DNA of 32,561 nucleotides, from NCBI GenBank assembly GCA_030426515.1, contig JAUHYM010000010.1:1-32561 (forward strand), given 5' to 3'. Each line of letters opens with the position of its first letter. The stretch's first letter is position 1. The notes under the pieces were generated by a model. It was not told the DNA's origin. It ran no database searches and worked only from the letters and a program-made list of their open reading frames with translations. This DNA is from Actinomycetes bacterium. Its GTDB lineage: Bacteria; Actinomycetota; Actinomycetes; Actinomycetales; Microbacteriaceae. The position numbers and the translations under genes were made by a program. Of the stretch, positions 27,235 to 32,561 are shown piece after piece.

Positions 27235-28811
27235 GCGACCTCGTGTGCCCCGGGCGCGCTGTCGTCCGCGGATGCCGGGGCGTCCCAGGCGACCTGCGCC
27301 GAGCGGTGGTAGCGGATGCCGGCGGCATCCCAGTGCGCGGCCTGCCCGGCGACGCGCGCGGCGAACGACGTCCAGGTGCGGTCGGGGTGGTGCTGCGGCG
27401 ACCAGGCGACCTCGGCCGCTGCGGTGATGCGGGGGAACGCGAGCTGGTCGATGTCGTCCAGGTCGCGGACGGTCTCGGTCCACAGCGGAGCCTCGACGCC
27501 GAGGATGTCGCCCTCTCCGATGCCCGCCACGATCGCCGTCGGCTCCCACGCGTACGCGCGTTCGAGGCTGGTCGTGCCATTCGCCCATGTCAGGCCCAGC
27601 GGCGAGTCCGGGGTCTCCTTCATATCGAGGTAGATCGCGTCGGCGGGCGAGAGGATGACCTGCGCGCCGTTGCGCACGAAGGTGCGGGTCTTCTCGTCCA
27701 TGCCGTCGGTGGGAGTGACGAATCCCCAGTACTGGCCGATCGTGTCGGGGGCCAGGCCCGCGGCCGCACCCGCCTCGTGCCACGTGATCGGCGTCTTGCC
27801 GAGGTCGGCGACCAGGCGCGTCACACGCGACATGAACAGGGCGAAGTCCTCGGGCGGCGTGCCCAGGGCCTCATCGCCCCCGACGTGGAGGTACGGGCCG
27901 GGTGTCAGCCTCGCGAGCTCTCCGAACACGTCGGCGAGGAACGCGTACGTCGCCTCGTCGTGGATCTTCAGCGACGAGAACCCCACCGCCATCCCGTCGT
28001 AGGCGACACCCGGTGTCGGCTCCGCGCCGCCGAAGGCGGCCACCGTCTCGAGGACGTGCTCGGAGAGCACCGGGTCGGCGGCGAGGGCGGGGTAGGCGAG
28101 TCCGACCGCGTGCGTGTGACCGGGCACGTCGATCTCGGGAACCACGGTGAGATGGCGCGCGGCGGCGTAGGCCACGATATCGGCCCAGTCGTCCTGTGTG
28201 TAGAAGCCGCCCGGGTCGCCGCCCACGGAGGTGCCCGCGGCGTGCGCGGTGAGCTCGGGGCGGCTGCGCAGCGCGAGGCGCCAGCCCTGATCGTCGGACA
28301 GGTGCAGGTGCAGGTGGTTGAACTTGAGGAGCGCTGCGCGGTCGATGAACGCGCGGACGGTCGCCACCGAGTGGAAGTGGCGGGCGACGTCGAGCATCAC
28401 CCCGCGGTAGCCGAAGCGGGGCGCGTCGTCGATGTCGACCGCGGCGATCGTCCAGCCGTCGGCGGTGGAGGTCGCCAACTGCGCCAGGGTCTGGGCGGCG
28501 TAGAACAGGCCGGCTGCGTCGGGGGCGGTGACGGCGATGCGGTCGGCGTCGACCCGGATCCGGTACGACTCGGGTGCGCCGCCCGCCTCGACGCGCAGGT
28601 CGATCGCTCCCTCGGCGGGCCCCGATGCCGCGTCGCCCGGGTCTGCCGTGGCGAGGCGCGGTCGCACCCCGGTGCGGGTGGCGAGGGCGTCGGCGACGGC
28701 CGTTCCGGCATCCCGGGGGCCCGTGATCGCGGTGGTCTCCGTCAGCGCGAACGCGGGCGTGGAGCGCCACGAGACGGCGGCGGGAACGGGGAGCAGAGCG
28801 GGGTGGGACAC
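27231..28811 (-). CDS. GH20 beta-N-acetylhexosaminidase
   Basis: 526 residues from GTG 28811 with GGAGGAACC just upstream. A GH20b-type N-terminal domain (about 1-115) is followed by the catalytic barrel starting [20 protein letters not shown]. Within it are [20 protein letters not shown], the general-acid pair D313-E314 in [15 protein letters not shown], and [17 protein letters not shown]. The enzyme splits terminal GlcNAc or GalNAc from chito-oligomers, glycans or muropeptides using substrate-assisted catalysis. No signal peptide or membrane anchor is seen, so it is probably cytoplasmic and would act on imported disaccharides. nagA follows with a 4-base overlap. The GTAAG-N5-CTAACAAA site 54 bases upstream links it to the ROK regulator. 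Confidence 0.95.
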   Translation of the reverse strand: MSHPALLPVPAAVSWRSTPAFALTETTAITGPRDAGTAVADALATRTGVRPRLATADPGDAASGPAEGAIDLRVEAGGAPESYRIRVDADRIAVTAPDAAGLFYAAQTLAQLATSTADGWTIAAVDIDDAPRFGYRGVMLDVARHFHSVATVRAFIDRAALLKFNHLHLHLSDDQGWRLALRSRPELTAHAAGTSVGGDPGGFYTQDDWADIVAYAAARHLTVVPEIDVPGHTHAVGLAYPALAADPVLSEHVLETVAAFGGAEPTPGVAYDGMAVGFSSLKIHDEATYAFLADVFGELARLTPGPYLHVGGDEALGTPPEDFALFMSRVTRLVADLGKTPITWHEAGAAAGLAPDTIGQYWGFVTPTDGMDEKTRTFVRNGAQVILSPADAIYLDMKETPDSPLGLTWANGTTSLERAYAWEPTAIVAGIGEGDILGVEAPLWTETVRDLDDIDQLAFPRITAAAEVAWSPQHHPDRTWTSFAARVAGQAAHWDAAGIRYHRSAQVAWDAPASADDSAPGAHEVA

Positions 28812-28864
28812 GGTTCCTCCATGATGGCCGGGATGCGGGGCGAAGGCGAGTGCTCGACGACTAT

Positions 28865-28882
28865 GTAAGCACTCCTAACAAA
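28865..28882. promoter_or_regulatory. ROK operator, site 2, before hexosaminidase-nagA
   Basis: GTAAGCACTCCTAACAAA agrees with site 1 at 16721-16738 in all of GTAAG and CTAACAAA with the same 5-base gap. It lies 54-71 bases upstream of the hexosaminidase start, where the promoter should be. Control by the ROK regulator encoded at 16740 is the natural inference. The rest of the 28812-28940 gap shows only the ribosome site. Confidence 0.7.
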
Positions 28883-28941
28883 AGGTGCCTTCAGCCTATC
28901 AGGGGGCCTCGTGGGCGGCGCGGGCGCTCACGTTCTTCGGC

Positions 28942-28947
28942 TATGAT
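28942..28947 (+). promoter_or_regulatory. glyA promoter -10 box
   Basis: TATGAT lies 7 bases before the predicted 5' end of the ZTP riboswitch (28954), which puts the transcription start at the first base of the aptamer. No good -35 was recognised. Confidence 0.55.
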
Positions 28948-28950
28948 CGA

Positions 28951-29026
28951 CCCGTCGCGACTGGCGTTGAGGTGGGTCACCACCGGGAAGCGACCGACAC
29001 GGCATTCGACCGCACGCCTGGGCCGA
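28951..29026 (+). ncRNA. ZTP (pfl) riboswitch upstream of glyA
   Basis: The conserved pfl blocks occur in order: GUCGCGACUGGCG, then GGUGGGUCACCACCGGGAAG and CGAC (closing the first helix), a variable linker, and the 3' block CCGCACGCCUGGGC (29010-29023) that forms the second helix and the pseudoknot. The class senses ZTP or ZMP (AICAR phosphate), which builds up when 10-formyl-THF is short, and turns on one-carbon genes. The glyA position agrees. The expression platform lies between 29024 and the ribosome site AGGGAG (29056-29061); a simple terminator is not evident, so control of translation is likely. Confidence 0.92.
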
Positions 29027-29065
29027 TGCAAGATCCTCTTGAAAGCCGTCGTCGCAGGGAGTGAC

Positions 29066-30340
29066 ATGACAGACCCGTACTTCAACGCCCCGCTCGCCGA
29101 GGTCGACCCCGAGATCGCCGAAGTGCTCGAGCGCGAGCTGAACCGCCAGCGCGGCTACCTCGAGATGATCGCGTCCGAGAACTTCGTGCCCGTCTCGGTG
29201 CTACAGTCGCAGGGCTCGGTGCTCACGAACAAGTACGCCGAGGGCTATCCCGGTCGCCGCTACTACGGCGGCTGCGAAGAGGTGGATGTCGCCGAGAACC
29301 TGGCGATCGAGCGCGCGAAGGCCCTGTTCGGCGCCGAGTTCGCGAACGTCCAGCCCCACTCGGGTGCGTCAGCGAACGCCGCCGTGCTCCACGCGATCGC
29401 CCACCCCGGCGACACCATCCTCGGCCTGTCGCTCGACCACGGCGGTCACCTCACCCACGGCATGAAGATCAACTTCTCGGGCCGCCTCTACGACATCGTC
29501 GCGTACGGCGTCGACCCCGAGACCTCGGTGATCGACATGGCCGAGGTGCGCCGCCTCGCCCACGAGCACACGCCGAAGGTGATCATCGCCGGCTGGTCGG
29601 CGTACCCGCGCGAGCTCGACTTCGCCGCGTTCCGCGAGATCGCCGACGAGGTCGGCGCGCTGCTGTGGGTCGACATGGCGCACTTCGCGGGACTCGTCGC
29701 CGCCGGCATCCACCCCTCGCCCGTGCCGCACGCGCACGTCGTCTCGTCGACGGTGCACAAGACCATCGGCGGCCCGCGCTCGGGCTTCATCCTCACCAAC
29801 GACGCCGACATCGCCAAGAAGCTCAACTCCGCCGTCTTCCCCGGGCAGCAGGGCGGCCCGCTGATGCACGTCATCGCGGCCAAGGCCACCGCGTTCAAGC
29901 TCGCCGCGACCCCGGAGTTCCGCGAGCGCCAGGAGCGCACGGTGCGGGGTGCGGCGATCCTCGCCGAGCGTCTCGCTCAGCCGGATGTGACCGCGGCCGG
30001 CGTCGCCGTGCGCTCGGGCGGCACCGACGTGCACCTCGTGCTGGTCGACCTGCGCGACGCCGAGATCGACGGCAAGCAGGCCGAGGACCTGCTGCACGAG
30101 ATCCGCATCACCGTGAACCGCAACGCGGTGCCCAACGACCCGCGACCCCCGATGATCACCTCGGGCCTGCGGATCGGCACGCCCGCACTCGCGACCCGCG
30201 GGTTCGGCGACGCGGAGTTCACCGAGGTCGCCGACATCATCGCCCTCGCCCTGCAGCCGGGGGCCGACGTCGAGGCGCTGCGCGCCCGCGTCGATGCGCT
30301 CGCCGCCGCGTTCCCGCTCTACCCCGGGCTCGCCCAGTGA
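29066..30340 (+). CDS. glyA: Serine hydroxymethyltransferase
   Basis: 424 residues from ATG 29066 with AGGGAG five bases before. Conserved stretches: [35 protein letters not shown], split as substrate and fold motifs near residue 35-70; [12 protein letters not shown] with the PLP-binding aspartate; and the PLP lysine K232 in [14 protein letters not shown]. The last motif is a little unlike the common THKTLRGPRGG. The enzyme interconverts serine and glycine while moving a one-carbon unit to tetrahydrofolate. It follows a ZTP riboswitch, so its synthesis should rise under folate stress. folD lies 138 bases downstream with a palindromic element in between. Confidence 0.96.
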   Translation: MTDPYFNAPLAEVDPEIAEVLERELNRQRGYLEMIASENFVPVSVLQSQGSVLTNKYAEGYPGRRYYGGCEEVDVAENLAIERAKALFGAEFANVQPHSGASANAAVLHAIAHPGDTILGLSLDHGGHLTHGMKINFSGRLYDIVAYGVDPETSVIDMAEVRRLAHEHTPKVIIAGWSAYPRELDFAAFREIADEVGALLWVDMAHFAGLVAAGIHPSPVPHAHVVSSTVHKTIGGPRSGFILTNDADIAKKLNSAVFPGQQGGPLMHVIAAKATAFKLAATPEFRERQERTVRGAAILAERLAQPDVTAAGVAVRSGGTDVHLVLVDLRDAEIDGKQAEDLLHEIRITVNRNAVPNDPRPPMITSGLRIGTPALATRGFGDAEFTEVADIIALALQPGADVEALRARVDALAAAFPLYPGLAQ

Positions 30341-30383
30341 CCCGGTAACATCACTACACGCATAGGCATTTGACCCAGCATCC

Positions 30384-30455
30384 GCTGAGAATCGCTGTGC
30401 CGGACGGGAATCGTCGTCGCGACGCTCATTCCCGTCCGGGATGCTGATTCTCAGC
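30384..30455. repeat. Intergenic palindromic element, copy 2 (intact)
   Basis: Outer arms GCTGAGAATC (30384-30393) and GATTCTCAGC (30446-30455) are exact complements. After a symmetric 6/6 internal loop come inner arms CCGGACGGGAAT (30400-30411) and ATTCCCGTCCGG (30428-30439), also exact complements. The 16-base end loop holds the self-complementary CGTCGCGACG. An alternative pairing, CAGCATCC (30377-30384) with GGATGCTG (30439-30446), would exclude the outer stem. It is homologous to 14936-15009. It lies in the gap between glyA and folD, and could end the glyA transcript or regulate folD. Confidence 0.8.
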
Positions 30456-30478
30456 CGGAACCACGAGGGAGACACGTC

Positions 30479-31360
30479 ATGACAGCGAAGACGCTCGACG
30501 GCAAGGCGGCTTCGGCCGCGATCAAGGACGAGCTGCGGGAGCGCGTCGCCGCTCTCGCCGCGAAGGGAGTGACGCCGGGGATCGCGACGGTCCTCGTCGG
30601 TGCGGATCCGGCATCCCAGCTGTACGTCGGCATGAAGCACCGCCAGTCCGAGGCGATCGGGATGAACTCGATCCAGCGCGAGCTGCCCGCCGACGCGACG
30701 CAGGCCGACGTCGAGGCGCTGATCGACGAGCTCAACGCCGACCCGACCTGCCACGGCTACATCGTGCAGCTGCCGCTGCCGAAGCACCTCGACACCGACG
30801 CGATCCTCGAGCGCATCGACCCCGCCAAGGATGCCGACGGCCTGCACCCGACGAACCTGGGACGCCTCGTCCTGAACGTCAACGCGCCGATCGACACGCC
30901 CCTGCCGTGCACGCCACGCGGGGTGATCGAGCTGCTGCAGCGCAACGACTACGACCTGAAGGGCACGCACGTCGTGGTCGTCGGTCGCGGCGTGACCATC
31001 GGGCGCTCGATCGGCCTGCTGCTCACGCGTCGCGAGATCAACGCGACCGTCACCCTCACCCACACCGGCACGACCGACCTGGCGCATCACCTCCGGCAGG
31101 CCGACGTCATCGTCGCCGCGGCGGGCGTCAAGCACATCGTGCGCGCCGAGGACGTCAAGCCGGGGGCTGCCGTGCTGGATGTCGGCGTCACGCGCGAGGA
31201 CGACCCCGAGACCGGAAAGAGCACCGTCTACGGCGATGTCCACCCGGATGTCGCCGAGGTGGCCGGCTTCGTCTCGCCCAACCCGGGCGGAGTGGGGCCG
31301 ATGACCGTGGCGCTGCTGATGACGAACGTGGTCGAGGCCGCCGAGCGCGCCGCCGGCTGA
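30479..31360 (+). CDS. folD: Bifunctional methylene-THF dehydrogenase / methenyl-THF cyclohydrolase
   Basis: 293 residues from ATG 30479, preceded by GAGGGAG. The catalytic lysine region YVGMKHRQ, the family signature [20 protein letters not shown], the [11 protein letters not shown] motif, the NADP loop [17 protein letters not shown] and the end [14 protein letters not shown] are all present. In the NADP loop the usual GRP is GRS. The enzyme turns 5,10-methylene-THF into 10-formyl-THF in the cytoplasm, using the product of GlyA. The pairing with a ZTP-controlled glyA is functionally coherent. Whether it is transcribed from the glyA promoter depends on read-through of the palindrome at 30384-30455. 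Confidence 0.96.
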   Translation: MTAKTLDGKAASAAIKDELRERVAALAAKGVTPGIATVLVGADPASQLYVGMKHRQSEAIGMNSIQRELPADATQADVEALIDELNADPTCHGYIVQLPLPKHLDTDAILERIDPAKDADGLHPTNLGRLVLNVNAPIDTPLPCTPRGVIELLQRNDYDLKGTHVVVVGRGVTIGRSIGLLLTRREINATVTLTHTGTTDLAHHLRQADVIVAAAGVKHIVRAEDVKPGAAVLDVGVTREDDPETGKSTVYGDVHPDVAEVAGFVSPNPGGVGPMTVALLMTNVVEAAERAAG

Positions 31361-31394
31361 CGCAGAGAGGCCGGCAATCGGGCAAGATCAGAGG

Positions 31395-31697
31395 ATGAAG
31401 ACCATCCAGCTGCGCCGCTACGTCCTCGTCGACGGAGAGTACGACGCGTTCCTCGACTGGTACGACCAGTGGATGCCCGAAGCCCGCCCGGCCGCCGGGT
31501 TCACGATCGAGTTCGCCTACGGCATCCGCGAGACCAACGAGTTCGTGTGGGCGCTCAGCGCCGACGTCGATGTCGAGACGTTCACGGCGATGGACGAGGC
31601 CTGGAAGGCGTCGGATGCTCGTGCGGCGGCGTTCGCCGGTCAGCCGCAGCGGATCGTGTCCACCGACATCCGGCTCGTCTCCGACGTCAGGGGCTGA
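31395..31697 (+). CDS. NIPSNAP-like small protein
   Basis: 100 residues. It starts MKTIQLRRYVLVDGEYDAFL and continues with a central AAGFTIEFAYGIRETNEFVWAL segment and a helix with EAWKASDARAAAF. The ferredoxin-like pattern (RRY...F..WY...P, then GF...E.N.FVW, then A..ASDARAA) matches NIPSNAP/dimeric alpha-beta barrel proteins, whose function in bacteria is unknown. It is 34 bases after folD. AGAGG directly before the ATG is a poor ribosome site. It ends immediately before the convergent RamB-like gene (0 bases between stops). Confidence 0.75.
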   Translation: MKTIQLRRYVLVDGEYDAFLDWYDQWMPEARPAAGFTIEFAYGIRETNEFVWALSADVDVETFTAMDEAWKASDARAAAFAGQPQRIVSTDIRLVSDVRG

Positions 31698-32561
31698 TCA
31701 CCCGAGCGCGTGACGATCGAGGAACGTGTAGACCTCGTCGTCGTCGACACCCGGGAACGAGCCGCGCGGCAGCGGGGAGAACATGTGCATGTGCACGCGG
31801 GCGCTCGGCCACGCCCGCCCCTCCCAGCGTGACGCGATCGTCGGGTCCGGGCGACGGCAGCACGACTCGTCGGGGCAGGTCGAGCTCGCCCGCTGAGCGG
31901 TCTCGCGCCCCCGGAACCATCGGGCGTCGTCGAAGGGCACCCCGACGGTGATCGAGAACTCGCCGGCCGGAAGGGTGCCGATCTGCGTCGAGCACCAGAA
32001 CGTCCCCTGCGGGGTGTCGGTGTACTGGTAGTGCTCGGTCGTGCGGTTCTGCTCCTCGAACGCGGTGCGCGCCGAGAACCGACGGCACACGATCTGCCCC
32101 TCCACCGCGCCGGTGACATCCATCGGCAGCGGCAGCCCGTCGTTCTCGTAGACGCGCGAGATCGCGCCGGAGCCGTCGACGCGCAGGAAGTGCAGCGGCA
32201 CGTCGAGGTGGTGCGTGAGCAGATTCGACATCCGCATGCCGGCCGCCTCGTGCGTCACGCCGAACGCGTCGCGGAAATCCTCGACGGCGAGGTCCCGGTC
32301 CTTCTTGGCCTGAGTGAGGAAGGCCACCGATGCGGTCTCGGGCATGAGGCAGCAGGCGGCGTAGTAGTTGATCTCGAGCCGCTGCTGGAGGAAGTCGGCG
32401 TAGTCGGTGGGGGGCTGATGGCCCAGCAGGCGGTGCGCCATCGCCTGCAGCGCCATCGAGCGCAGGCCGTGCCCGCCGGGGATGGACGCGGGGGGCAGGT
32501 AGATGCGGCCGTTCTCGAGGTCGGTGACCGATCTGGCCGAGTGAGGCAGGTCGCTCACGTA
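31698..32561 (-). CDS. RamB-like XRE family regulator, N-terminal part outside the window
   Basis: 287 codons are visible, open to the window edge; the N-terminal HTH part is missing. The segment beginning RSMALQAMAHRLLGHQPP corresponds to the ImmA/IrrE-like domain, but the HExxH metal motif is replaced, as in regulators of this group. EINYYAACCLMPETASVAFL and the segment with TMSNLL-like MRMSNLLTHHLDVPLHFLRV follow. The C-terminal domain (DUF2083 type) has cysteines in VCRRF, TFWCST and STCPDESCCRRP that may bind a metal or sense an acyl-CoA. Relatives (RamB) control acetate/propionate and glyoxylate genes in corynebacteria and mycobacteria. A GTG at 32558 is only the first possible start seen in the window, not the real one. 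Confidence 0.85.
   Translation of the reverse strand, partial: YVSDLPHSARSVTDLENGRIYLPPASIPGGHGLRSMALQAMAHRLLGHQPPTDYADFLQQRLEINYYAACCLMPETASVAFLTQAKKDRDLAVEDFRDAFGVTHEAAGMRMSNLLTHHLDVPLHFLRVDGSGAISRVYENDGLPLPMDVTGAVEGQIVCRRFSARTAFEEQNRTTEHYQYTDTPQGTFWCSTQIGTLPAGEFSITVGVPFDDARWFRGRETAQRASSTCPDESCCRRPDPTIASRWEGRAWPSARVHMHMFSPLPRGSFPGVDDDEVYTFLDRHALG

Noticed and set aside
32556..32558. GTG as the true start of the RamB-like gene
   Set aside because: The frame is open to the window edge and the family has a further N-terminal helix-turn-helix part, so the start lies outside.

Overview
The window is very GC-rich, densely coding, free of phage, IS or CRISPR signals, and reads as chromosomal DNA of an actinobacterium, most likely a Microbacteriaceae member close to Microbacterium. 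The grounds are the strong C/G bias at third codon positions, a monomeric NADP isocitrate dehydrogenase, a RamB-type regulator, ROK-controlled GlcNAc genes without a local transport ATPase, and several -10 boxes placed 6-7 bases before an ATG (leaderless mRNAs). The genus is an inference. Layout: 1-2515 holds a truncated flavoprotein disulfide reductase and a zinc-less quinone-type reductase, divergent from a TetR regulator; two identical 15-bp palindromes lie between the divergent pair. 2600-4647 is a DNA-alkylation repair operon (Ada-AlkA fusion plus Ogt). 4676-8677 is a heterodimeric ABC exporter behind a promoter, a 31-codon leader ORF and a hairpin, the arrangement of a ribosome-mediated attenuator. 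8810-11778 is pntAB (proton-translocating transhydrogenase), followed by a convergent GNAT gene and then NADP isocitrate dehydrogenase (12617-14836); these are two NADPH sources close together. 15056-16531 is an L,D-transpeptidase. 16740-23222 is an amino-sugar uptake operon: ROK regulator, lipoprotein binding protein, two permeases, ROK sugar kinase and nagB. 23264-26039 holds a small membrane protein and a Nudix / FAD-oxidase / YrdB-like operon. 26092-28811 is nagA plus a GH20 beta-N-acetylhexosaminidase. 28951-30340 is a ZTP riboswitch driving glyA, then folD (30479-31360), a NIPSNAP-like small protein and the 3' part of a RamB-like regulator. How the genes work together: extracellular or recycled GlcNAc oligomers would be cut by the GH20 enzyme, imported by the binding protein and permeases, phosphorylated by the ROK kinase, deacetylated by NagA and converted to fructose-6-P by NagB. 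The two halves of this pathway lie about 12 kb apart but share the sequence GTAAG-N5-CTAACAAA in front of the ROK regulator and in front of the hexosaminidase, so one regulon is likely. glyA and folD form a one-carbon unit under ZTP control. Most notable beyond the genes: the leader-peptide attenuator candidate, the shared ROK operator, two homologous copies of an intergenic palindromic element (14.94 kb and 30.38 kb), an interleaved inverted-repeat element at 11.83-11.92 kb, and a codon-usage break inside nagB.
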